Positions 1 to 9,094 of a stretch of 64,000 bases of DNA are shown here, piece by piece. A model generated the notes under the pieces. That model made no database searches, was not told the DNA's origin, and saw only the letters and a program-made list of their open reading frames with translations. The translations under genes were made by a program, and so were the position numbers. Location of the stretch: the NCBI RefSeq assembly GCF_014656295.1, contig NZ_BNCD01000007.1, positions 304,547 to 368,546 on the forward strand, in the 5' to 3' direction. How positions within the stretch are numbered: position 1 is the stretch's first letter; each line of letters starts with the position of its first letter. This stretch comes from Streptomyces sulfonofaciens. GTDB lineage: Bacteria > Actinomycetota > Actinomycetes > Streptomycetales > Streptomycetaceae.

Positions 1-11
1 TGCTGCACGTC

Positions 12-1064
12 GTGCGTGAAGACGAGGAGACGGCGCGCGTCACCCTGGCGCAGGTGGCCGAGCAGGCAGGTGTCTCCATCTCGACGGTGTCGAAGGTGCT
101 GAACGGCCGCCAGGACGTCTCCCGGCCGACCAGACTCAAGGTGGAGCGGCTGCTGGAGGCGCACGCCTATCGCCGTACGCCGCGCTCCGCGTGGGAGGCG
201 CCCCTCATCGAGATCGTCTTCCACGAGCTGGACAGCATCTGGGGCATGGAGCTGATCCGCGGCGTGGAGGACGTGGCCAAGGCCAACCACGCCAGTGTGG
301 TGCTGACGGAGAGCGGAACCCGGCACCTGCCGGGCCCCGACTGGGTCGGAGGCGTGGTGCAGCGCCGGCCGGTCGGTGTGGTGCTCGTCTTCTCCTCGCT
401 GCCGCCCGCGGTGAAGAAACAGTTGAAGTCCCGCGCCATCCCTTTCGTGATCATCGATCCGGCCGGCGACCCGGAGCCCGACGTGCCGTCGGTCGGCTCG
501 GCCAACTGGTCCGGGGGCCTCGCGGCCACCCGGCACCTCGTCCAGTGCGGGCACCGGCGGATCGCGATCATCACGGGCCCTCGGGACATGCTCTGCTCGA
601 TGGCGAGGCTCGACGGCTACCGCTCGGCCATGAGCATGGCGGGACTGACTCCGGACCCCGACCTGGTCACCTTCGGCGACTTCCATGTGGAGGGCGGCTA
701 CGCGCGCGCGATGGAGCTGCTTGACCGTCCCGACCGGCCCACCGCCCTGTTCGCCGGCAGCGACCTCCAGGCCCTCGGCGTCCTGGAGGCGGCCCGGGTG
801 CTCGGCCTGCGCGTCCCGCAGGACCTGTCGGTGGTCGGCTACGACGACGTACCGCTGGCCCAGTGGTCGAGCCCGGCGCTGACCACCGTGCACCAACCGC
901 TGCGGCAGATGGCGCAGGAGGCCGCGCAGATGCTGCTGCGGCTGCGGGCCGGCGAGGACACCGCGACCCGTCTCGAACTGAACACCCGCCTGGTCGTACG
1001 GCACAGCACCGCCGCACCCACGGGCACCGCCGCAACCGCGGACACCGCCCCGCCGGACGCCTGA
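12..1064 (+). CDS. LacI-family transcriptional regulator
   Basis: DNA-binding repressor of the LacI/GalR family, 350 residues as drawn, close to the usual 330-350. The N-terminal helix-turn-helix spans about residues 9-55 (VTLAQVAEQAGVSISTVSKV), and the hinge is followed by a periplasmic-binding-protein-like sensor domain to about residue 335. The GTG at 12 is the first in-frame start visible, so the true start could lie upstream of the window. It converges on an acetylxylan esterase, with a xylanase just beyond, so a xylo-oligosaccharide-responsive role is reasonable but not shown. No effector can be read from sequence. The stop codon lies in the loop of a strong hairpin. Confidence 0.93.
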   Translation: MREDEETARVTLAQVAEQAGVSISTVSKVLNGRQDVSRPTRLKVERLLEAHAYRRTPRSAWEAPLIEIVFHELDSIWGMELIRGVEDVAKANHASVVLTESGTRHLPGPDWVGGVVQRRPVGVVLVFSSLPPAVKKQLKSRAIPFVIIDPAGDPEPDVPSVGSANWSGGLAATRHLVQCGHRRIAIITGPRDMLCSMARLDGYRSAMSMAGLTPDPDLVTFGDFHVEGGYARAMELLDRPDRPTALFAGSDLQALGVLEAARVLGLRVPQDLSVVGYDDVPLAQWSSPALTTVHQPLRQMAQEAAQMLLRLRAGEDTATRLELNTRLVVRHSTAAPTGTAATADTAPPDA

Positions 1065-1079
1065 CCGTCCGGCGGGGCG
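1046..1079. terminator. Hairpin terminator over the LacI stop codon
   Basis: A perfect 14-bp inverted repeat (CGCCCCGCCGGACG at 1046-1059, its complement at 1066-1079) has a 6-nt loop that contains the TGA stop of the regulator gene. It lies between convergent genes, so it may serve both strands. The downstream T tract is weak, as is common in Streptomyces. Confidence 0.65.
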
Positions 1080-1152
1080 GGGCTTGATTCCGGGTGGTGC
1101 TCCCGGTGCGGGGCGCCCCGTGGAGGGCGCGCCCCCGAAAGGGGTGGAAGGG

Positions 1153-1902
1153 CTACGGGGCGGTCACCACCGGCTGGCCGTTCGCACCGCTGATGATCTT
1201 GCCCGGGCACAGGCCGCGGGACGAGAGGCCGCTGAGTATCTGCGGCACGGCGGCGATGGTCGTCTGGTAGCCGCCGTCGTGCATGAGGATGATGCTGCCG
1301 CCCGTCATCCGGGACGCGGCCTGCACGATCTGGGCCGTGCTCGCGCCGTTCCAGTCCTGGGAGTCCACGTTCCACAGCACCTCGGCGGTCAGGCCGAGGC
1401 GGGTCTCGTCGTTCCTGATCTGGGAGTTGGTCTCCCCGTAGGGCGGACGGAAGAGGGTCGGGGTCTGGCCGATGGTCTGCTGGATGATCTGCTGGGTCTG
1501 GGCGATCTCGTTGTACGCCGCGGGCTCGCCGATCTGGGGCAGGTGTGGGTGTGTCCAGGTGTGGTTGCCGATCCACATGCCCGCCGCCTGCTCCTGCCGC
1601 AGCAGGCTCGGGTACTGCTGGGCGTGCTGGCCCCAGATGAAGAACGTCGCCCTGGCGCCGCCCGCCTTCAGGGCGTTGAGCAGTGCGGTGGTCGACGAGG
1701 GGTTGGGGCCGTCGTCGTAGGTCAGGCCGACGTAGCCGTTCGGGCAGGCGGCCCAGACGCCGGCGGCCTTGTCCGGCGCCGCGGAGGCGGCCGGGGAGGG
1801 GGCGGCCGACAACACCGTGGCCGCCGCGGTCAGGGCGACGGCGAGGAGCGCGGACCGTAGGGCGCCCAGGTGCCTCGCACTCCGGGACAGTGCTCTGTGC
1901 AT
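1153..1902 (-). CDS. Secreted CE4 polysaccharide deacetylase, probable acetylxylan esterase
   Basis: 249-residue secreted carbohydrate esterase family 4 (NodB-homology) enzyme that removes acetyl groups from polysaccharide. The signal peptide covers about residues 1-42. Motif 1 is TYDDGP (D63 and D64, base and metal ligand), motif 2 is HTWTH (metal ligands H114 and H118), motif 3 is RPPYGETN near 152, and later DSQDWN and ILMHDGG complete the catalytic set. It resembles Streptomyces lividans AxeA, and the divergent GH10 xylanase supports acetylxylan as substrate; chitin or peptidoglycan deacetylation is the alternative. The ATG at 1902 was chosen because GAGGAGGAAG lies just upstream and the signal peptide begins there; the frame stays open to 2010. 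Confidence 0.9.
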   Translation of the reverse strand: MHRALSRSARHLGALRSALLAVALTAAATVLSAAPSPAASAAPDKAAGVWAACPNGYVGLTYDDGPNPSSTTALLNALKAGGARATFFIWGQHAQQYPSLLRQEQAAGMWIGNHTWTHPHLPQIGEPAAYNEIAQTQQIIQQTIGQTPTLFRPPYGETNSQIRNDETRLGLTAEVLWNVDSQDWNGASTAQIVQAASRMTGGSIILMHDGGYQTTIAAVPQILSGLSSRGLCPGKIISGANGQPVVTAP

Positions 1903-2090
1903 GCTTCCTCCTCGGTTGAGGCGCGCACCGCGTTGCCGCTCCAGGCGTGAAACATTACGGAGTGTGCACCGGTTGTTTTCGGGACGCAAGACTTCCGGCA
2001 CGCTTGGCATGCACTGGGCAGGCCCTCCAAAACGCTGAAAACCACCATGTAGACCTGAAGGCGATGTCCTTCTCTGGCTGACAGGGTGTC

Positions 2091-2102
2091 CGAAACCTTT
2101 CG
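2091..2102. promoter_or_regulatory. CGAAA-CC-TTTCG palindrome (possible xylan-regulon operator)
   Basis: Perfect 12-bp palindrome in the spacer between the divergent esterase and xylanase genes. It is one of three related CGAAA/TTTC sites here and resembles the CGAA-N-TTCG type operator described for the LacI-type xylan regulator BxlR. The function is inferred. Confidence 0.45.
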
Positions 2103-2229
2103 CAATCCTCGAAGGGTGCGGTGGGTCCAGGGTGGTCTGAGGAACGGGAAGCGTGCGTGACCCGGGCCGGCCGCGCGGAATGGGAGCGGTTCACTCGCTC
2201 CGTCGTCCCGATGATCTCGGCAAGGGAAG

Positions 2230-2240
2230 CGAAATTTTCG
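2230..2240. promoter_or_regulatory. CGAAA-T-TTTCG palindrome (possible operator)
   Basis: Perfect 11-bp palindrome with a one-base centre, in the AT-richer part of the 666-bp esterase/xylanase spacer. It belongs to the same motif family as the sites at 2091 and 2349. Confidence 0.45.
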
Positions 2241-2348
2241 GTGGGGTAACCGCCCGGATGTGGCTCTCCGCCCGTCCGTCTGCTCGAACGGCTTGTTGTT
2301 CGTGCAGCTCAGAGCGGTAGACCGAGGGATCTCGACGCGATGAATGAT

Positions 2349-2360
2349 CGAAAGATTTCC
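2349..2360. promoter_or_regulatory. CGAAA-GA-TTTCC site next to the xylanase promoter
   Basis: Near-perfect palindrome (one mismatch in the outer base pair) that ends 11 bp upstream of the proposed -35 box of the xylanase. A repressor bound here could block RNA polymerase. Confidence 0.45.
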
Positions 2361-2371
2361 GGCACGTAACG

Positions 2372-2400
2372 TTGACGTTGCCGTGGGGGCCGTGCATACT
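2372..2400 (+). promoter_or_regulatory. Probable vegetative promoter of the xylanase gene
   Basis: TTGACG (2372-2377), a 17-bp spacer and CATACT (2395-2400) form a good sigma-70-type promoter. It would start transcription near 2407 and give a leader of about 160 nt before the xylanase ATG. Confidence 0.55.
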
Positions 2401-2568
2401 CCGGTGCAATCGTCACTCAGCGCCACAGCGCTGTCGCTCCGCTCCGTTCTCTCCCGGCGATCTGCACGGCCCGGGCGCTCGCGACCTCCAGCGCTGCGAC
2501 CGGTCACGGCACGACCCCCGGACGGTGCGCCCGCCGACCGTCCGGCCCCCACGGACGAAGGGAAAGCA

Positions 2569-3615
2569 ATGACCGAGCAATCCCGCACGACCGGACGGAC
2601 CGTGCGGTCCGGCTTCCGCCGCACGCTGGTCATCGGCATGGCCGGCGCCCTCGCCTCCGCCGGCCTGGTCGCCCTCACCGGCGGCTCCGCGCACGCCGCC
2701 GGCTCCACCCTGGGCGCCGCGGCGGCCGCGAAGGGCAAGTACTTCGGCACCGCGCTGAGCAACGGCCACCTGGGCGAGGCGCAGTACGCGCAGACGGCGG
2801 ACCGCGAGTTCAACATGGCCACGCCCGAGAACGAGATGAAGTGGGACGCCACCGAGCCCAACAGGGGCCAGTTCACCTACGGCGGCGGCGACGCGATCCT
2901 CAACCACGCACAGTCCCACGGCATGCGCACCCGCGGACACACGCTGGTGTGGCACTCCCAACTGCCCGGCTGGGTGAACAACATCGGCACCGGCAGCGAG
3001 CTGACCCAGGTGATGGACAACCACATCCGGAACCTGATGACGCACTACAAGGGCAAGATCTACGCCTGGGACGTCGTCAACGAGGCGTTCCAGGACGGCA
3101 GCAGCGGTGCCCGGCGCTCCTCGCCCTTCCAGAACAAGATCGGCAACTCCTTCATCGAGCACGCGTTCCAGACGGCCCGCTCCGCGGACCCGGCCGCCAA
3201 GCTCTGCTACAACGACTACAACATCGACGGCGTCAACGCGAAGAGCAACGCCGTCTACAACATGGTCAAGGACTTCAAGTCCCGCAACATCCCGATCGAC
3301 TGCGTCGGCTTCCAGGGCCACTTCAACAGCCAGTCCCCGGTCCCCTCCGACTTCCAGCAGAACCTCCAGCGGTTCGTCGACCTCGGTGTCTCCGTGCAGA
3401 TCACCGAGCTGGACATCGCCGGATCCGGCCAGGCGCAGGCGGACAACTACACCAAGGTCACCCGGGCCTGCCTCGCCATCTCCAGGTGCGACGGCATCAC
3501 CGTCTGGGGCGTCACGGACAAGTACTCCTGGCGCAGCGGTGACACCCCGCTGCTCTTCGACGGCAACTACCAGAAGAAGCAGGCGTACAACTCCGTCCTG
3601 GCGGCACTGCAGTGA
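2569..3615 (+). CDS. Secreted GH10 endo-1,4-beta-xylanase
   Basis: 348-residue single-domain glycoside hydrolase family 10 enzyme that cuts the beta-1,4-xylan backbone outside the cell. The N-terminal signal has a twin-arginine-like RRTLV followed by a hydrophobic stretch and AHA-AG, so Tat export is possible. The catalytic pair is visible: acid/base E172 in WDVVNEAF and nucleophile E280 in QITELDIAG. Other GH10 motifs include NEMKWD and HTLVWHSQLP. There is no carbohydrate-binding module, unlike longer Streptomyces xylanases. The ATG at 2569 follows GAAGGGAAAG and starts the signal peptide, although the frame is open from 2344. The divergent acetylxylan esterase would remove side-chain acetyls that block this enzyme. 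Confidence 0.96.
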   Translation: MTEQSRTTGRTVRSGFRRTLVIGMAGALASAGLVALTGGSAHAAGSTLGAAAAAKGKYFGTALSNGHLGEAQYAQTADREFNMATPENEMKWDATEPNRGQFTYGGGDAILNHAQSHGMRTRGHTLVWHSQLPGWVNNIGTGSELTQVMDNHIRNLMTHYKGKIYAWDVVNEAFQDGSSGARRSSPFQNKIGNSFIEHAFQTARSADPAAKLCYNDYNIDGVNAKSNAVYNMVKDFKSRNIPIDCVGFQGHFNSQSPVPSDFQQNLQRFVDLGVSVQITELDIAGSGQAQADNYTKVTRACLAISRCDGITVWGVTDKYSWRSGDTPLLFDGNYQKKQAYNSVLAALQ

Positions 3616-3888
3616 GCGCCGCCCCGCCCCGCCCGCCGGTACTGAACGGCTGACGGTCCCGGCGCCGGGAGCGGCCGGCCGCCCATGGCGGCGGCGCGGC
3701 GCGGCGGCCGCCTCCCGGCAGCCGCGCCGGCCCCGAGGGCACGGGCCCGCCCCTGACCGGCCCGTACCCGCCGTGCTGCCTCGGCCCGGCACCGCCCGCC
3801 GTCCGCCGCGGCGCCCCCCGCCCCGGACGCGACGGGCCGCCCCGCCCGGGACGCCGCGGTTGTCCCGGCCCGGGACCCGGACGCCGCC

Positions 3889-4020
3889 CCACGGACCTGG
3901 GGCCGGCCCTCCACGGACCTGGGGCCGGCCCTCTACGGACCTGGGGCCGGGCCTCCACGACCCCGGGACCGGGCCTCCACGACCCCGGGACCGGGCCCCA
4001 CGACCCCGGGACCGGGCCCC
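3889..4020. repeat. Six tandem 22-bp GC-rich repeats
   Basis: Six adjoining 22-bp units. Three follow the pattern CYACGGACCTGGGGCCGGSC and three the related CCACGACCCCGGGACCGGGC. They fill most of the spacer between the xylanase and the next gene. The units can pair with one another, so the transcript would be strongly structured. No coding function was seen. Confidence 0.85.
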
Positions 4021-4060
4021 GCGCCAGAGCGCCGAGCGCCCGCCGTTAGGCTCCGAAGCC

Positions 4061-4414
4061 ATGGACGTACTCATCCATCTCTTCGTCGGCCTGCACATCA
4101 TCGGCATCGCCTCGCTGCTGGGCGGCTTCCTCACCCAGATGAAGGCGATGGGCGAGGGCCGGGCCCGCTTCGGCGCCCCCATGCTGCACGGCGCGCTCAC
4201 CATGCTCGTGACCGGAGCCGTCCTGGTCGGCCTCAACGAAGCCGACGACCAGCACGTCGACACGGTCAAGATAGGCATCAAGCTGGCCCTGCTGATCGTG
4301 ATCCTCGCGCTGGTCTACGTGCAGCGGGACGAGGAGACCGTGGACAAGCGCGCCTTCGCCGCCGTAGGGGCGCTCACCATGGTGAACATCTTCATCGCCG
4401 TCCTGTGGACCTGA
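4061..4414 (+). CDS. Small four-helix integral membrane protein
   Basis: 117-residue hydrophobic protein with about four membrane helices: near residues 3-24 (LFVGLHIIGIASLLGGFL), 42-60 (LHGALTMLVTGAVLVGL), 71-87 (IGIKLALLIVILALVYV) and 98-116 (FAAVGALTMVNIFIAVLW). The pattern matches conserved actinobacterial small membrane proteins of unknown function. The ATG at 4061 follows the tandem repeat array with no obvious strong ribosome site. No catalytic motif is visible, and neighbours give no functional hint. Confidence 0.85.
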   Translation: MDVLIHLFVGLHIIGIASLLGGFLTQMKAMGEGRARFGAPMLHGALTMLVTGAVLVGLNEADDQHVDTVKIGIKLALLIVILALVYVQRDEETVDKRAFAAVGALTMVNIFIAVLWT

Positions 4415-4516
4415 CCCCCTGACCGCCGCGCCCGTCCTTGGGCCGGTACCGCTCTTCGGCTGAGAAGCCACGGCCCCGCGCCGTACCATGCGGCTCTGGT
4501 GCGGGCGAGCGGGTGA

Positions 4517-7500
4517 GTGGGGGCGGACGTGCGCAGGTACCTCATGGCCGTGGCGGGGGCCGGGCTGCTGCTGGCGGTGGCATCGGCCGCGGTGGCCCTG
4601 CGGGGCGTCGCCGTCGACGCCGACCTGACCGCGTTCGGCGCCGCGGTCCTGGCGGCCTCCCTGACGACGGCGCTCGCGACGGCCGGCCTCCTGGCGACAA
4701 GACGGCAGGCCGTGCCGAGACCGCGCCCCGGGGAGCCGCGGGCCGGGACCTTCGCACTGCTGGAGCGGCTGGCCCGGCACGTCGCGCTGGAGCTGCGCGA
4801 GGCGGACCGCCGCTCGGACGGTGCGTCGACGCTGCCGCTCACCTGGACGTACGCCCCCTCCGCGGTCGAGGGCCGGGACGGCGGCCGGAGCCGGCCGCCG
4901 GTGGGCGCCTCCCTGTGGGACGCCTACGAGACGCTGTCCGACCGGCGCCTCGTCGTCCTCGGCGACGCCGGCTCGGGCAAGACCACCATGGCCCGGCGGT
5001 TCGTGCTGGACGGCCTGGACCGGCGGCGGGCCGGCGACCCGGTGCCGGTGATGTTCGCACTGCACTCCTGGCACCCGTCCAACGGAAGCCTGAGCCGGTG
5101 GATGGCCGACGAGCTGGAGTCGGAGTACGGCCTGCGCCGTTCGGAGGCCCTCGCGCTGGCGGACGGCCCGCTGATCACCCCCGTCCTCGACGGCCTCGAC
5201 GAACTGCCGCCGCACGCCCGCTCCGCCGTGGCCGAGCAATTGGCGCGGGGCCTGTCCACCTCGGGCGGGTACGTGCTGACCTGCCGGACCAGCGCCTTCC
5301 ACCGCCTTGAGGCCGACCAGCGCAGAGGACTCGGTCCGGTGCTGACGCTCCTGCCGCTGTCGGCCGCCGACGCCGCAGCGCAACTGGAGCGCGGCCACCC
5401 GGAGCAGGCCGGCTCCTGGGACGCGGTGGCACGGGCCATCGAACGGCGTCCGGAGGGACCGCTGGCCCAGGCGTTCTCCTCGCCCTGGCTGGTGGTCCTC
5501 GCGCAGGAGGCCTACGCCTCGGACCACGAGAGCAGGAGCCCGGCCGAACTCACCGACGCGGAGCGCTTCCCGACCGCCGACGACATCAGGCGCCGGATCC
5601 TGGAGACGGCCGACCCGACGGCCCGTTCCGAGCGGCTGCCCGGGGAGAGCGGGCGGCGCTGGCTGGGCCTGCTCACCCAGGCCATGGGCCGCGACTCCGA
5701 CCCGTACCTGCTGTGGTGGCGGATGGCGGCGCACCGGCCGCGGGCGGTGGCCGGGCGGCTGCGCTGGCCCCTGCTGGTGCCGCCCCTGCTGATGTGGACG
5801 GCGCGGTCCGGGCGGCTCGGCGTGGCGGCGGCCGTGCTGCTGGGCGCCGCGGCCCTGCTGACGGGGGTGGGACGGCAGGCGCCACCGCCGCGCCGGCTCA
5901 GCCCCTCCGCCGTCCTGGCCTCCGTCCTCCCCGCGGCCCCCGAAGGCCCGGTCGGCCGCCGCTCCGTACGGCACCTGCGCAGGGTGCTGGCCACCCTCGT
6001 CCGGCTGGAACTGGGCGCCGTGGCGCCCGTGGTGGTCGTCCTCACCACCGTCATGGGCGTGTCGCAGGCGTTCACCGCGCCCGTCCCCGAGGCGCTGGCG
6101 ATCTCGCTGGTGTGGCCGTGCGCGGCCGGGCTGGCCGCGGTCTGCCTGCTGGGCCTGGGGGTGCCGGACGACCGGCCGGTGCCCGGGGCGCAGGTGGCCC
6201 ACCTGGGCCGCGACCTGGTGACCGCACTGGTCAGAGCGACCGCCGTCGTACTGCTCACCTGCACCCCGCTCGCCGTCGTGCTCCGGGCGGGGGCCGGCCC
6301 TTCGGGGCACGACACGGGACTGCTCCTGTGGACGGCGGCGGCGGTCTTCGCCGCAGCCCTGCTGGACGGCAGTGCCTGGGGCCGCTTCCGCGTCGCCCAC
6401 CTCTGGCACTGGACCCGGGGCCGGCTCCCCTGGTCCCTGCTGGCGTTCCTCGGCGAGGCGGGCCGCCAGGGCCTGCTGGCTCCGGCACCGGGGTACGGCA
6501 GGGGCAGCTACGCCTTCAGGCACGACCTGGTGCGGGCGGCGTTCGGCGCGCAGAGCGCGGGCCGCAGCCCCGCCGTGCGCGCGGCGCGGCGGGCCAGGGC
6601 GGACATCCTCGACCAGGTGCTGGCGCTGCCCGAGGCCATCGCCCACGTCGCCGCCGCGCCGGAGGGGACGCGCCGGGCCCGGGCCCGCGAACGGGTGCTG
6701 TCCATGGCGGTGAACGCCTTCGAGGCGGACCTGCCGTCCGTCGCCGAGGCCGCCGAGGGATCCTACGAGCGCTTCAGGCAGGCGCACCGGCGGTTGCAGG
6801 ACGCGGCGGCGCAGCGGTGGTGGACACGCTCCGGGCTCGTGCGCACCTACCGCTTCGCGGCCTGGCCGGCGGCGGCCGTCGCCGCGGCCGCGGCCGGGCT
6901 GATGGTGTTCCCGGCGGGAACGCTGGTCACGGTCGCCACGGTGGTCGCGGTCTTCTGTGTGCTGGTCCTCGCCTGGCAGTGGGGCGAGGCCGCCGGCTCC
7001 GTCGGGCGGAGCGGCGGCGGGCCTGGAACCCCCGGGGCCCGCCGTCCCGCCGCGCCCGTGTGGTGGTCCGAGGAGCGCTCGCTGATCCGCTCACGCGGCA
7101 GCGTCGCGTTCCGCATCGGCGCCTTCTGCGAGCTGTACGCCGCCGCCGTGTGGGGCGCGCGGGTCGCGACCGCCCCCCGCGGGCTCGGGTCAGGCGCGCT
7201 GCCCACCATCGCGCTCGCCGCCGCCGCGACCTGGGTCGTCACACTGCTGGGCTGGCTGAACGCGCGCCCGTACGCCGAGCAGTGGACCGCCCTGCGCTCG
7301 GACGACCCCGCCGACTGGCCGGAGCTGCCCGGCGGCCGGGGCCGCTACCGCGACGCCGCCGTCCAGGCGCGCCGCGACTGGCTGGTGGCGCTCGCTCGGG
7401 ACGGCGTCATGCCGCTGCTCCGCCGCCGGCTCGGGGCGACCCACGACGAACGGTCCCTCACCCTGCCTCCGATCGACGCGTCCCGGCTCACCGGATCCCG

Positions 7501-9094
7501 CGGCGCCGACCAGTTCGTCAGTACCGCCGCCGTCCAGCAGACCGCCCTGCACCTGAGGGAGCTGGAGAGTGCGAGCATCGGCGTCAGCGGGCCGCGCGGC
7601 GGCGGCAAGAGCACGCTGATGCAGCGGTTCTGCGCGCCGGAGTCCGCCGGCTACGAGGACCTGCTGGTACTGGTGCCGGCCCCGACGTCGTACGACCCCA
7701 GGGAGTTCCTCGTCCACCTCTTCGCCGAGGTCTGCCGGGCGATCACCGGCGAGTCGGCCGCCGAGGGCACCGAGCGGCCGCGGCGGGCCGGCCGGCTCCA
7801 GCGGGCGCTCGCCGGGCTCGTCGCGCTCACGGGCATGCTCGCCGTGCTGGCCGCGGTCTCCTGGCAGGACCTCTCCCACGCCGGCCGCCGGCTCGCCGGC
7901 GAGCCGCGGCTGCTGGTCCTGGTCGGCGGCGGGCTGCTGGCCCTCGTGGGCATCGCGTGGACGCTGGCGCTCTCGGGCGGCGCGGGGCGTGCGCGGGCGG
8001 GCGCCGCACGGCAGGGCCGGGCCCCGAAGCGGCGGGCCTCCGGAGCGCAGGCCGCGGCCGTGCACCACCTGAGAACCCTCCAGTACCAGTCGACCGTCCA
8101 GCGCACCCGCAGCACGCAGTTCACCCTGCCCGGCGGCCTCGGCCTGCAGTTCACCGGCGGCGAGCAGGTGCAGCACACCGAGCACCTGCTCAGCTACCCC
8201 GAACTCGTCGCGCGCTTCAGGGCGCTGCTCGACCTCGTCGCCCTGGAGCGCAGGCCGCTCGGAGGGCGGGTGATCATAGGCATCGACGAACTGGACAAGG
8301 TCGGCACGGCCGAGGAGGCGGAGCGCTTCCTCAACGACCTCAAGGTCGTCTTCGGCATCCAGGGCTGCCACTTCCTCGTCGCCGTCTCCGAGGACGCGCT
8401 GACCGCGTTCGGCCGCCGGGTCCTCGATGTGCGCACCACCTTCGACAGCGCCTTCGACCGGGTCGTCACCGTGCCGCCGCTCGGCCTCGGCCAGGCCAGG
8501 GAACTGCTGGAACTGCGCGGCGTGCGGCTGCCCGAGCCGTTCCTGTGGCTGTGCCACGCGCTCTCCGGCGGGCTGCCGCGCGACCTGCTGCGCTGCGTCA
8601 TGGCCCTGACCACGACCAGGACCCTGCGGGGCACGGACGACCTGGTGCCGCTCGCCCGCGCCCTGCTCGCCGAGGACGCCGACACGGTGCTCTCCGCGCA
8701 GACCCGCTACGCCGCCGCGCTGTCCGGCGCCCAGGCGCCCCGGGCGCTGCGCTGGATCGCCGACGCCTCCCAGGCGCCCACCGCGGCGGACGCCTGGGAG
8801 CAACTGGTGCGCGAGGCGCCGCCGGTGCTGCCCGACGACTACCCGACCGGCCGCGCGGTGACCCAGGTGCGGGCGTACCTGGCCCTGGGGGCGACGCTGA
8901 TGCGCACCTTCACCGAGGGCACGCCCACGGAGATCCGGGACCGCTTCGAGGTGTTCCGGTCCGCGGGGGGCGACATGGCGGACCGTTTCGCGACCGCACG
9001 CGCCCTGCTCGCCGCCGAACCGGACGCGGCCTGGTCCGCGGTCGCCCGGGCCCGCGGCGGGATACCGGGCCTGCGCGCGCTGCCCGAGCCCTGA
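4517..9094 (+). CDS. Giant membrane protein with NACHT-like and KAP-like NTPase domains
   Basis: 1525-residue multi-domain protein. After one or two N-terminal membrane helices comes a NACHT-like NTPase: Walker A GDAGSGKT at 149-156 and Walker B/DELP at D225-E229 (VLDGLDELP). Roughly residues 400-630 and 780-920 contain many hydrophobic segments, so both NTPase modules would be tethered to the membrane. A second, different P-loop domain follows: Walker A GPRGGGKS at 1025-1032, two helices near 1095-1155, and Walker B IIGIDELD at 1253-1260, which resembles KAP-family NTPases. Both active-site sets look intact. NACHT and KAP domains are each known from regulatory and anti-phage proteins; a fused role here is inference. 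GTG 4517 is used, but GTG 4529 or ATG 4544 could be the start. Confidence 0.9.
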   Translation: MGADVRRYLMAVAGAGLLLAVASAAVALRGVAVDADLTAFGAAVLAASLTTALATAGLLATRRQAVPRPRPGEPRAGTFALLERLARHVALELREADRRSDGASTLPLTWTYAPSAVEGRDGGRSRPPVGASLWDAYETLSDRRLVVLGDAGSGKTTMARRFVLDGLDRRRAGDPVPVMFALHSWHPSNGSLSRWMADELESEYGLRRSEALALADGPLITPVLDGLDELPPHARSAVAEQLARGLSTSGGYVLTCRTSAFHRLEADQRRGLGPVLTLLPLSAADAAAQLERGHPEQAGSWDAVARAIERRPEGPLAQAFSSPWLVVLAQEAYASDHESRSPAELTDAERFPTADDIRRRILETADPTARSERLPGESGRRWLGLLTQAMGRDSDPYLLWWRMAAHRPRAVAGRLRWPLLVPPLLMWTARSGRLGVAAAVLLGAAALLTGVGRQAPPPRRLSPSAVLASVLPAAPEGPVGRRSVRHLRRVLATLVRLELGAVAPVVVVLTTVMGVSQAFTAPVPEALAISLVWPCAAGLAAVCLLGLGVPDDRPVPGAQVAHLGRDLVTALVRATAVVLLTCTPLAVVLRAGAGPSGHDTGLLLWTAAAVFAAALLDGSAWGRFRVAHLWHWTRGRLPWSLLAFLGEAGRQGLLAPAPGYGRGSYAFRHDLVRAAFGAQSAGRSPAVRAARRARADILDQVLALPEAIAHVAAAPEGTRRARARERVLSMAVNAFEADLPSVAEAAEGSYERFRQAHRRLQDAAAQRWWTRSGLVRTYRFAAWPAAAVAAAAAGLMVFPAGTLVTVATVVAVFCVLVLAWQWGEAAGSVGRSGGGPGTPGARRPAAPVWWSEERSLIRSRGSVAFRIGAFCELYAAAVWGARVATAPRGLGSGALPTIALAAAATWVVTLLGWLNARPYAEQWTALRSDDPADWPELPGGRGRYRDAAVQARRDWLVALARDGVMPLLRRRLGATHDERSLTLPPIDASRLTGSRGADQFVSTAAVQQTALHLRELESASIGVSGPRGGGKSTLMQRFCAPESAGYEDLLVLVPAPTSYDPREFLVHLFAEVCRAITGESAAEGTERPRRAGRLQRALAGLVALTGMLAVLAAVSWQDLSHAGRRLAGEPRLLVLVGGGLLALVGIAWTLALSGGAGRARAGAARQGRAPKRRASGAQAAAVHHLRTLQYQSTVQRTRSTQFTLPGGLGLQFTGGEQVQHTEHLLSYPELVARFRALLDLVALERRPLGGRVIIGIDELDKVGTAEEAERFLNDLKVVFGIQGCHFLVAVSEDALTAFGRRVLDVRTTFDSAFDRVVTVPPLGLGQARELLELRGVRLPEPFLWLCHALSGGLPRDLLRCVMALTTTRTLRGTDDLVPLARALLAEDADTVLSAQTRYAAALSGAQAPRALRWIADASQAPTAADAWEQLVREAPPVLPDDYPTGRAVTQVRAYLALGATLMRTFTEGTPTEIRDRFEVFRSAGGDMADRFATARALLAAEPDAAWSAVARARGGIPGLRALPEP

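Noticed and set aside
4046..6787. Long open frame of 913 codons on the minus strand opposite the NTPase gene
   Set aside because: Its translation is Arg/Gly/Pro/Gln-rich without domains and mirrors the third-position GC bias of the plus-strand gene, which has clear Walker motifs.
7190..8803. Minus-strand frame of 537 codons under the KAP-like domain
   Set aside because: Antisense of a region with intact Walker A and B motifs; composition is typical of a mirrored frame.
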